This document shows, one piece after another, positions 55,515 through 64,000 of a stretch of 64,000 nt of DNA. The stretch is from Agrocybe praecox. Its lineage: Eukaryota > Basidiomycota > Agaricomycetes > Agaricales > Agrocybaceae. The position numbers and the translations under genes were made by a program. Each line of letters opens with the position of its first letter. Positions within the stretch are counted from its first letter, which is position 1. The notes beneath the pieces were generated by a model. The model made no database searches. It was not told the DNA's origin and saw only the letters and a program-made list of their open reading frames with translations. The stretch is from assembly GCA_964017145.1 (NCBI GenBank), contig OZ024848.1, positions 74,501 to 138,500 of the forward strand, read 5' to 3'.

Positions 55515-55610
55515 AGGCACTGCCAAGATTCGAACTTGGGTTTCGAGAAGTCAGCAAGGCCGACGAGGCCAAATCAGAATCTCGAGTGATAACCACTACA
55601 CTACAGCGCC
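55515..55610 (-). tRNA. tRNA-Gln (anticodon CUG) with a ~24-nt intron
   Basis: On the minus strand the acceptor GGCGCTG (from 55610) pairs with CAGTGCC, with T as discriminator at 55515. The D arm is TAGTGTAGTGGTTATCAC. The T arm CCAAG-TTCGAAT-CTTGG has a perfect 5-bp stem. The anticodon stem is CGAGA/TCTCG with loop TT-CTG-A...T. A 24-nt insertion lies one base 3' of the anticodon, the canonical nuclear tRNA intron position, and it contains a GGCC/GGCC inverted repeat. Anticodon CTG decodes CAG, glutamine. The A box and B box (GGTTCGAA-type) are internal. Confidence 0.9.
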
Positions 55611-57540
55611 CGTTGAATATCTTCCGCCATGTGTTCCGACGTTCCTCAGGCCTGTCATCCCAACCGATGAGCACTTCCAGACTCGAGCGCTTAATGTTAT
55701 GAAAGTCGTGTTGTTAACTCTCGGCCTCGGAATGCTAACCGATGAGCAGTGGAATCAGTGAGCTCGACCAAAGCTGGATCACATCTCGATACTCATCATC
55801 TCCCCAGAAATACAGTCTCGTTTGATTTCTATCCTCGTCCGCGTTGATTTGCTCAAGCTCAAGCACACCTCGACTGAAAAATATCGTACATAAAACCCTG
55901 CGCATTATCGACGATCAATGTGTTCGAACATTCAACTCCAGCTTGATTGCTTAGTGGATGGAACGTGTTGATTTAATCAAGAGGAATAGTATACAATGAT
56001 CCAATTGGCACAGTGTTGCTACGGCCCAGTCTTCTCCAATAGTAGCAGAGGATTGCGGGGTTTTTTTTTTCAGGTACAAAAGGGCACGTACATACAAATT
56101 CGAAATCCCCCCGACATCGAAAAGCACTTGAAATGGAAATAGAAACGGCCATGACATAGCGACTGTCATTCTAAGACAGACGCGTCGCATGCGACGCGGC
56201 AACAGATACATAAAAGGTAATTTGCTTCTTCATAAAACCAGCGGGTATAAGCCTAAAGCTCAATGATTAAACATTAACACGACTTGATGCATGGTTCAAC
56301 CGAGTTTCTCTGCTCGTTATTATAATAATGTCAACTTTAGTAGGTTGTCGACCGACGACACTGTCATTATTAGGCGAATATGGTTATCGCAGCAGACAGC
56401 TTGGAATCGGGGAAGACGGACGATGGAAGGAAAACCAAGAAAGGACTAGCGCCTGCCAAGTAACCAGAAAATGTGAGACACTGCAACTTCAAAGGAGAGG
56501 AAGGAGGCACTTGAGTTGAGTTTAGACACGTTGTATGACAAGGAAATAAAAGAAAGACAGAATCTCGAAAGAGAAGAAAGACTCGAGGATGTTGGAGATG
56601 ATGATGAAAGTGATGCCGGCGCCTACGCTGCTGAGATGATGAAATGCAATTTGTGAACTGATTCACTGAACATACATCAGACAGCATACCATACATAAAC
56701 ATCCACACCTCGCCTTTCTTCCCTTTCCTGTCCTTCCAGTCCGTCTTTCAGGGCAACCCCTCTGCTCACAACGCCATCCACTAGCCACCGCACCCCGCTA
56801 TCACCACACAGGGAGAGATACTAACTCCCGGGTTCTTCCAGGCCTAAACAACACACAGCCGCACACAGTACCGAGTCTAACGCGTCAATCTGCTGCTGCC
56901 GTGCCCTGCGGCCATTCATTTCAATAAATCAACATCAACCGGCCTAGGGTGCTCTTCGTCAAGAATCAGAATCCTCCATCGTGAATCGTTTGGCACGCAG
57001 AAATCATTTGTTTAATTCGCTCCTTTCCGTGAGTGTGTACATCCGTCCATCCGTGAACCTCAACGAAATTCTTCAGAGAAGAATTACTTACTTTACAGTA
57101 CAACTTTTTTTTTTTTTTTTTTGATTTCGCCGCACTTCTCCGCTTGCACGCTGCAGGGAAACCCCAACAACCACCAGAGTGTACCGTAAAGCTGTCAACC
57201 CGTTTCGTACCACGAGTCTGCGAACCCTGGGTGTGTCCGACCTGGAGAAGCAACTCGCTTGAAGCTGTGAATACGAAATTTGTGTGTTTTTTCCTGTGTG
57301 TTCCTGGACTAGAAGAACCAGGGCCCAAAATCGCCAAACCCACCAACACCCAATTGAAACGAGCGCTCCTCACAACCACGAGCAATACGAGCATCAGTAC
57401 GAGCTTTATCGCCAGCTCGGGCATGGCACGTCCTATCTTCTCCTTATCGCACGCATATTTTTCAAGGCACTAACGTGCTCCTTCTTCGTCTTTAGAACCC
57501 CCAGCCATCAATTCCACCTTACACATCCGCATCCTTAAAC
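55611..57540. other. Intergenic, no gene recognised
   Basis: Contains poly-T/poly-A runs (an 18-T run near 57104-57122) and no convincing coding region. The final ~400 bases are CT/CA-rich and probably the promoter and 5' UTR of the gene at 57541. Confidence 0.55.
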
Positions 57541-59967
57541 ATGTCCAGACCAGTCCCGTTGTCAGTGCGCCTGCAGCATCGACACAGCACCGCCTCAATC
57601 GGCAGCGGCGTCTCTTCAAATATCGGACTAGGCTTGAGTGCGAGCACCTGCCTGAGCATGAGCATGAGCACAAAACCACTCCGTTCTTCCCCACTTGCTG
57701 GGCCTCCGGCTCTAGCGAACATTTCTTCTCGGTTCTCCGATATCAGCGTCGTAGACGGTGGTTTGGCCTCGGACTCGATTTCGACCGCAATGAAGGAAAG
57801 CACGGTTTCGCAGAAGGTCGAAGATGTCGGAAACGAAACGGACGCGATGAACAAGGTGATTATAATATCCGGAGACTCGAAACCAAAGATGAAGACGCCC
57901 AGGCTCAGGCTAATAAAGTTATCGAAATCAAGACAAAAGTCTCAGCAACAACCACCAGCTCCCAAATCCAAGTCCCTGCTTCCCAACGACAACCACCTCT
58001 CGTTATCTTTACGTTCGCATCCCCAACTAACCAACTCAAACTCAAATCCCAATTTCAACTCAGAATCTTTGATGCTTTCCGAGTTGGGGGAGTTCCTGCC
58101 GTTGCCAGAAGGTTCGCGGGAACAACAAAAGTGGGAAGGTAAAGATAGATCCAAAAATATCTCGCAGGTCGTGGTGGAAAAGCAGGAGCAGAAGAGTGAG
58201 GTGGTGGTGGTAATGGGAGTAGAGGAGAATGAGAGCGAGAGCGAGCATGGGGAGAAGAAGAGTACTGCCAAGGCAGAAGAGACGCGTCCTAGGCTGCGAA
58301 AGCGACTCTCGGCGATGTTTTTGAACTTCGGGTCTTCATCTTCGTCAAGTGTGTCTTCTGAAGCTTCAGTAACAGCATCAAACTTGATTGGTTCTCCACA
58401 AGTCTTTTTGGCGACTTCTCAGAATGCCCAGCAGAGCGTCCTCGGATCGTCGATGGGAGTTGCACCCAGTACTAATAAGGTGGATTCAAAAACGAATTCG
58501 GGAAGGAAAGGACATGCCCGTCGGCCTTCTACGGCGCCTTCGCTTAGTTCGCCATTCGAAATATCATCAACCATACGAGAGGAAAGTGAAGGTGAAGAAG
58601 GCGCGACCTTGCCATCTTCCTCCCTTTCAACGCAGAATGAACAAAATGGCGAAGAAGGAGTTGAAAGACTGGAGGTAGGAAGCACCAGTAGGAGGGAGAA
58701 ACGCGTGCGATACTCGTCATCGCTTGTCCTTGTGCCCTTCTCGTCTCCTTCAAACGCATCTTCGAGCGGGTCACTCGCACGGTCTTCACAGATCCAAACC
58801 CCGCCAAGGCAAAGGCCACAGAGCATCCTGCGGGTATCGAGCCCATCATCTTTCCCTTCTTCATCCTCAGAAACAGATAGGGATGATAACAATCGCCCAC
58901 AACTCCTCACAAGTCCATATTTGCCTGCAGCCTCTCCTTCAAGGTCTTCGGTTTCCTCGCGCACTTCCCTTCTCTCATCGACATCTTCTTCGCCGCTCTC
59001 TTCACTACTGGGGTCCCCTGGATCTCCAGTTGGTGATGAGTCGTCAACTTTTAGGAGGAAGCAACATAGGACATCAGTTCCATTCCCTCTAGGCTCATCG
59101 CCACTAGCAGCGTCACCGCCTACGTCCCGCCGTCAGTCTTTTGTACCCAGCACCAGCCAATCACTGACTAGCAGTATCAAAGGCAAGGCGATGTTGACAG
59201 ACGATTCATGGTACACCTTCTCCCAGTATGCCACCACTCCCAAATTTACGCGGTTGGGATTGGCAGGCGGCGGAGTGGTTATGCCTATAAAGAAGGCGGA
59301 TGCATTGGAGAAGGGGCGTGTCATAGGCGGCGGTGGAAGTGTAAGGGGGCCAAGGGGGATTATTAGAGGTGTAGGGACCTCTGGAGGAACCATTAAAGAT
59401 GTTGGGAGTTCAGAAGGGACTGGGATGGGTATAATGGGAGGTTTTCAGGGAGCAGGAGGAGAGGGAACAGTTGGAAGAGGCACCGGGCCTGTGGATAAAT
59501 ATGTAAAGCCAAACCGCCTTGACGCATCTTCGACCAGCCTCCCGCTGGCTCATCGCTCAGTAACGACATTGGCATCAACATCATCTTCGTCTTCATCCTT
59601 ATTTAGCAGGAAATTTGGGTTTGGATTCGGTTTCAGGTCCAGAAAGGATAAAGAGAAGAATAAGCTGAGGACGACAACCACGCCTTCGATATCTGATTCT
59701 GTGAATTCCTCCTTGGGATCTTCATTCTCTTCGAAATCTTCCTCTTTGGAAGTTTCTTCCGTTTCGACCCCGAGTTCGTCTGCCAGTTCAACGAATTCTA
59801 TCATATCGCCTTCAGGAATGCTGACGCCTCCATCTTCGGTCGAAGAGGGCCGTGAACTCGACGAAATTTACACAGAAATGAATGGGACGGAAACCGTGAA
59901 GTTATCGAAGCCTTGGAAATCGCTACGCGCCTTGCGTTCCTTGCACTCGCTTCGTTCGAGCGAGTAA
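57541..59967 (+). CDS. Serine-rich disordered protein, 808 residues
   Basis: A single intronless frame from ATG 57541 (MSRPVPLSVRLQHRHSTASI). Most of the protein is Ser/Pro/Thr low complexity, with acidic and Lys/Arg patches (KPKMKTPRLRLIKLSKSRQK near residue 120; AEETRPRLRKRLSAMFLNFG near residue 245). One more ordered, conserved-looking island is near residues 555-585: DDSWYTFSQYATTPKFTRLG followed by LAGGGVVMPIKK. A Gly-rich stretch follows. The C-terminus ends ETVKLSKPWKSLRALRSLHS, a basic amphipathic-helix candidate. I recognise no enzyme domain. The many SSS/SP sites suggest heavy phosphorylation and a regulatory or signalling role, which is inference. Absence of introns in such a long gene is unusual here. 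Confidence 0.85.
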   Translation: MSRPVPLSVRLQHRHSTASIGSGVSSNIGLGLSASTCLSMSMSTKPLRSSPLAGPPALANISSRFSDISVVDGGLASDSISTAMKESTVSQKVEDVGNETDAMNKVIIISGDSKPKMKTPRLRLIKLSKSRQKSQQQPPAPKSKSLLPNDNHLSLSLRSHPQLTNSNSNPNFNSESLMLSELGEFLPLPEGSREQQKWEGKDRSKNISQVVVEKQEQKSEVVVVMGVEENESESEHGEKKSTAKAEETRPRLRKRLSAMFLNFGSSSSSSVSSEASVTASNLIGSPQVFLATSQNAQQSVLGSSMGVAPSTNKVDSKTNSGRKGHARRPSTAPSLSSPFEISSTIREESEGEEGATLPSSSLSTQNEQNGEEGVERLEVGSTSRREKRVRYSSSLVLVPFSSPSNASSSGSLARSSQIQTPPRQRPQSILRVSSPSSFPSSSSETDRDDNNRPQLLTSPYLPAASPSRSSVSSRTSLLSSTSSSPLSSLLGSPGSPVGDESSTFRRKQHRTSVPFPLGSSPLAASPPTSRRQSFVPSTSQSLTSSIKGKAMLTDDSWYTFSQYATTPKFTRLGLAGGGVVMPIKKADALEKGRVIGGGGSVRGPRGIIRGVGTSGGTIKDVGSSEGTGMGIMGGFQGAGGEGTVGRGTGPVDKYVKPNRLDASSTSLPLAHRSVTTLASTSSSSSSLFSRKFGFGFGFRSRKDKEKNKLRTTTTPSISDSVNSSLGSSFSSKSSSLEVSSVSTPSSSASSTNSIISPSGMLTPPSSVEEGRELDEIYTEMNGTETVKLSKPWKSLRALRSLHSLRSSE

Positions 59968-61840
59968 CGAGAGCTGTAAAAGTGATCCTTTTTTTGGTTG
60001 ATGATGGTGGTAGTCCAGGGAAAAGCAACAGGTTTCGACGCAAAGCATGGCTTGTCCTTGGGCTTTTTAAGGTTGGGGATACCGACGACAACGCGGACGG
60101 ATCTGCAAACTTCTACATGCCAATCATCGTCTCTATCATCCTCGCGATTCGCGCCACCGCATGCATCTTGTTCTTCAGCAGAAGCGGCGGAAGCGCAAAC
60201 AAAGCCTTCAAAGCCTTCTCGTTGTTTGGTGACTTGATAGATTCCCGATGATTTTCTCGGACCCATCCTGATTATTGTACGATAGAGAACTGAGATTTGT
60301 AACATTTTGAGCCCGACGAGAGAGCGTATTAAATATCGAGAAATAGCCTGTCAAAGGCACCTTTTTCCCTTCCTGATAATGTTCCAAGCGCAAGCAATGA
60401 ATGAATAGCATGGAAATACCAAAAAACACTGGACGCGACGCCGCTTGGTCTTGATTTTAACGTGTTGGTCGTTGTCATCCTAGCAATACCGGGGGAAAAG
60501 ATGAACCTTCTTGCAGTGCATTGGAATTTGGCAGGCATCAGATGTGGTCCTTTTTCCCGCGGAACTCACATGATCCAAGCGTGTCGCGTCCAACTCGCGT
60601 CCGAAACTCCGAGTCGAAGCATCTTTAACTTTGCTTTAACTCTAAGAGTCAGAGTCCGAAGTGACTGCATATATATATCCTCTGAGCTCTCTCATTGACG
60701 AGCATAAGTACCAAAAAAAAAAACTCATTTGGTTTTTTGAGGCTGGCCACAGAAAGAATCATAATCTGTGTATTCTAGTCACAATCGATGCAATACTACT
60801 AGTTTACTATGTATATAAACGCATAGCGCTTTATCATATCTTTTTTTCAAACAAAAACAGAAAAAGAAAAACCGTCAGTGCCGAAGCGATTCGCTACTTG
60901 TGTATTCTCACTTGTGCCATACGCAGAAGTAAAAAAAGCTTTATAGATAATTTACATATAAATCTGAGAATTAATTCATGGCGCTTGATAAAAATATGTA
61001 TACTCTATGGTAGCCACATTAAACTTTAAGAGAATCTAGTATAAATATCCACATGGAAATCTAAACTTGTGTTATTGAAGCCCGCGCCATTAACAGAATA
61101 CCGTATATGTATAAGAAGCCCCTGTGTGGCGCTTCCCCTGACGTCTAAGTACTAGCGTCGAACGCTCATTCACTTATACACTGTCGGCGTCGGCGTGCGA
61201 CGGTGAGGACTTCAAGCAAATAGATTGATTCAGACAAAGAGCAAGTCGAAGCATCTTAGAGAATAACAGCCACGCAACAGCAAGTCAAACATTGAAATAA
61301 AAAAAGATAATGTTGTGGGTCGCATCGAAGTCGCGTCAACAAAAAGATGTTATGTTTAATTTTGTGACATAAGACACTGAGCTCGGATAGAGCGGTAATT
61401 TCCCATGCTATTTCATCCCGGGCTGTCAAAAATATCCTTCTAATTCAGGGAAGACCGTCACTCGGATCCTCCATCCCGTAAATTACCGTACATTTCTTGT
61501 CGGGAAATCAGCGGTGCAGCAATGATCTCGACATATCAACATATTTTTATTAATCTTCTAGCGCCAATTACGGCTGTTCAAGTACTTCTGGACTGTAAAC
61601 ACTGATAATTCGAGACATTTCTTTCGCGTCGTTGCTGTTACCGAACTTTAAGACCAGGTTCCATGTTCGATCCAGAGCGCGTCTTATGTTATCGACGCGT
61701 TGGTAAAGCTCGGAATCGACAAAATATTTGTTGTATAAAGACAGCACATCGAATTGTCAATTTCTCCAGCATTACAAGCACCCATCTTCTGCAGCACCCT
61801 AAAGCTTTTCTCCCAAACCAAAACCAAAACCTACACCAAA
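59968..61840. other. Intergenic, no gene recognised
   Basis: AT-rich sequence with scattered short frames. The last ~100 bases carry the hydrophobin promoter (TATA box listed separately). Nothing else is supportable. Confidence 0.55.
61734..61739 (+). promoter_or_regulatory. TATA box of hydrophobin 1
   Basis: TATAAA lies 107 bp upstream of the ATG at 61841, followed by a CCAAAAC-rich leader. Confidence 0.55.
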
Positions 61841-62433
61841 ATGCACTCCTCATTCACTGTCCTCATCGTCTCCACCATGGCCGCTCTCGTCTCTGCCGGA
61901 GCTCCAAGCTATGGTGCCGGCTACGGTGGTGCTCCTAGCTACGGCAACGCTCCAAGCTACGGAAATGGCCCAAGCTACGGCGCTGGCTACGGCAAAGGTC
62001 CCAGCTACGGTGGACCTCTCGACCTCAAGCTCGGCAAGAGGGGTGACATCACCAACTCCTGCAACTCTGGCCCTATCCAGTGCTGTACGTATACTTGTAA
62101 TAGTCTTGTGGAAATCAGCTAAAAAAAAAAAAAAAAATTCGTTATCAGGCAACCAAGTCTTCGATTCCAACTCTGAGGCTTCCAACGCATTCCACAGCCT
62201 TGTTGGTGCTGCTGTCAACCCCATCGCTGCTCAGGCTGGTCTTGCCTGCAACCCCATCACCGCTGTTGGCGTCGGAGCCGGTGCTCAATGCAACTCCCAG
62301 CCAGTCTGCTGCTCAGGAAACCACTTCAGTGAGTTAATAGATGTACTGCTTTCTTTCTCTGAACAGACGCTTATGTACGATTTTAGGTGGCCTCGTCGTC
62401 GTTGGCTGCTCGCCTGTAAACGTTAATGTTTAA
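61841..62433 (+). CDS. Class I hydrophobin with PSYG-repeat N-terminus
   Basis: Exons 61841-62084, 62149-62328 and 62387-62433 are inferred, all GT-AG. A signal peptide (MHSSFTVLIVSTMAALVSAG) is followed by a Gly/Tyr-rich segment with about six PSYG repeats (APSYGAGYGGAPSYGNAPSY). The hydrophobin domain then shows the eight-cysteine pattern C-x6-CC-...-C-...-C-x5-CC-...-C: SCNSGPIQCCNQVFDS, GLACNPITAVGVGAGAQCNS, QPVCCSGNHF and VGCSPVNVNV. Spacing between CC and the fourth cysteine (over 30) and the conserved SGPIQCC place it in class I. Such proteins are secreted and self-assemble at air-water interfaces to coat hyphae. Intron 1 contains an A17-18 run. It is a tandem neighbour of the hydrophobin at 63359. 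Confidence 0.95.
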
Positions 62434-63358
62434 GTCGAGGTCAACACCATTTTTTCAATTTCGTGTTTGGGTTTTTGGTTCAGCCGTATGCATGGCTTAG
62501 GGTCGCTCATTTGCCTGGTCCTCGTTTCTCGTACAAGTTAAACTCACACTCTTTTACTGTTACTACCGCATATCCTCTTATACCCATTCATACATACCTA
62601 CTAGCTACCTCAATTAATAACTTGATACCCACTTTTGCGCGCCATCTTGAGATATTATCTTGCATTTTATGTGGTGTGACTGGTGTTCTGTCATCCCAAA
62701 TTTATTCGGCGCACTGCTCAGTAGTCCGGGTAGCTAGCTATCAAACTTAAATTCAAAATAATTTTAATTGATCTCAGTCATCTGTTTGGTTTCAGTGTAT
62801 GTAGTCGCTGCGTCTGCGCTTTACTGAGAATAAACTATCGTGCGAATTAGATTTTCACGTATTGACATATTTAGGTGCATCCATTAGGTCCGTCAAGCTC
62901 GGCATATCCAATTGATCTAAAAGCTGACATACCGACTCAGTAAGCTGCCAACGAGAAACAGAAACGAGTAAGTGATTGACATATGTCTTTCCCAAGAAAT
63001 GAAGTCTTCTAGGGCCAGTTTCGGCGCTTCTGGCTTGATTGCTTCGTCTCCCACTCAATCGTCGCTGTCAATGGATGTGTGATGTGAATGTTTAGAAATT
63101 TGCTCGACAAAAAAAGTGGTTCGTATCCTGTTTCTGCCTTGCAGCGTCGTTGGACGTCGGTCTCGACGACTACTAGACGTGTTTTACCGACGTTAGTAGC
63201 AAATTCAATGTCTTGTTGACAATGACAATGAAGACAGTTGGCGGTTTATAAGACATGGGGAGACGTAGTTCTTCTGCATCCCAGCCTTCCCGAGTCTTCT
63301 GCATCTTCTACCAAAGAAACATCAGTTTAACTCGTACAATCTTGAAGCTTGAAGCAAG
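62434..63358. other. Spacer between the two hydrophobin genes
   Basis: 3' UTR of hydrophobin 1 and promoter of hydrophobin 2. No other gene is seen. Confidence 0.6.
63247..63252 (+). promoter_or_regulatory. TATA-like box of hydrophobin 2
   Basis: TATAAG lies 112 bp upstream of the ATG at 63359, almost the same spacing as in hydrophobin 1. Confidence 0.5.
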
Positions 63359-63920
63359 ATGGTTTCTGCATTCGCTATCCTCATTGCTTCCATCTCTACA
63401 ATTGGCTTTGTCTCCGCTAATGGACACCAATATGGACGCAGAGAATACACGAATAGATACGAGAACAAAAGGAACGGCGCCTACACCGTGGGAGATGTAG
63501 ACCTTGCAAGCAGAGGTGAAATAAAAAACTCTTGCAACTCTGGACCTATTCAGTGTTGTATGTATTTCTATACCGTTGTGTTTGGTCCCTTTCTCGACTC
63601 ATATTATTTTCTTGTTCCCTTAGGCCAGCAGGTTTACAAGTCGGACTCTGATGAGTCCAGTCTCCTCCGTGCTCTCGTCGGTGTGGATGTGGGCGACATC
63701 AGTGCCCTAACCGGTCTCTCATGCTCTCCGATTTCTGTTGTTGGTGTTGGGAATGGTGTTGGATGCTCTTCTCAGCCAGTTTGTTGCACCAGAAACCACA
63801 TGAGTACGTCTCTCTTTCAGAGTTCCTTATAACCCGAATCAACTTCGCTCACAACTTGTTTTCTTCTCAACAGGCGGACTCGTCGCCGTTGGCTGCTCTC
63901 CGGTTAATGTCAACATTTAG
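63359..63920 (+). CDS. Class I hydrophobin, tandem paralogue
   Basis: Exons 63359-63557, 63624-63803 and 63874-63920 are inferred, with introns at exactly the same codons as hydrophobin 1. The signal peptide is MVSAFAILIASISTIGFVSA. The N-terminal segment is basic and tyrosine-bearing (NGHQYGRREYTNRYENKRNG), with no PSYG repeats. The eight cysteines are present: SCNSGPIQCCQQVYKS, GLSCSPISVVGVGNGVGCSS, QPVCCTRNHM and VGCSPVNVNI. Shared gene structure and near-identical motif NSCNSGPIQCC show a tandem duplication followed by divergence of the N-terminal segment. The expected role is coating of aerial structures or fruit bodies; paralogues usually differ in expression stage, which cannot be seen here. 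Confidence 0.95.
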
Positions 63921-64000
63921 CTTTGTTTGATGCAAAGATTAATTCAGAGTCGGGAGACTCTCAAGGTCAAGGGCTAACTGGGATGAATGGACTACTGCTT
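63921..64000. other. 3' flank of hydrophobin 2
   Basis: Short non-coding tail to the window end. Nothing else is visible. Confidence 0.5.

Noticed and set aside
55465..55761. Plus-strand frames of 63-98 codons
   Set aside because: They overlap the tRNA-Gln gene on the other strand and show no protein family features.
57942..59804. Several minus-strand frames of 60-180 codons
   Set aside because: They are antisense shadows of the Ser-rich 808-codon gene, produced by its biased composition.
1..64000. CRISPR array, operons or other prokaryotic systems
   Set aside because: No regularly spaced short direct repeats were seen; intron-rich genes show this is fungal nuclear DNA.

Overview
This is a nuclear genome window from a filamentous basidiomycete, most likely an Agaricomycete. 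The evidence is dense 45-70 nt spliceosomal introns, two class I hydrophobin genes, a Plavaka-type (CACTA/CMC) DNA transposon, a sedolisin protease, small secreted proteins, and conserved eukaryotic genes with fungal features. All multi-exon models were spliced by eye from reading frame, GT/GC-AG borders and recalled family consensus. No alignment or database search was run.

The window has two halves. The left half (1-32 kb) is a repeat-rich accessory region. Its main content is four intact copies (two per strand) of a six-cysteine small secreted protein gene at 3711, 9867, 22660 and 28330. Each sits in a duplicated module whose upstream edge is a ~105-bp palindromic MITE-like repeat. Short secreted-protein genes and chimeric gene fragments accompany them: an Aim9-like phosphotransferase, an epimerase-like C-terminus, and the 5' end of the neighbouring 731-codon gene. 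The modules form a ~3-kb inverted repeat centred on a 200-N assembly gap at 25739-25938. A 7.45-kb Plavaka transposon (12059-19508) has matching termini, a TA target duplication, an apparently intact transposase and a companion ORF. It lies at the 3' splice site of an older, already decaying gene that encodes a fungal STAND/NLR-type N-terminal domain.

The right half (32-64 kb) is mostly single-copy genes. They are a Dgk1-like CTP-dependent diacylglycerol kinase, SSU72 CTD phosphatase, divergently paired RPS22 (uS8) and RPS17 (eS17), a TIGR04076-type protein, a hotdog thioesterase, a 14-exon delta-12-type fatty acid desaturase, a sedolisin (S53) protease, an adrenodoxin-type mitochondrial ferredoxin, an intron-containing tRNA-Gln(CUG), a serine-rich disordered 808-residue protein, and two tandem hydrophobins. 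Long intergenic stretches between them hold no gene I can recognise.

The genes do not form a metabolic cluster. The secreted products (small secreted proteins, sedolisin, hydrophobins) suggest a genome shaped by interaction with surfaces and substrates. The most unusual points are the modular duplication of the secreted-protein locus with its MITE, the transposon placed exactly at a splice acceptor, two GC-AG introns, and an 8-nt micro-exon carrying half of the first histidine box of the desaturase.
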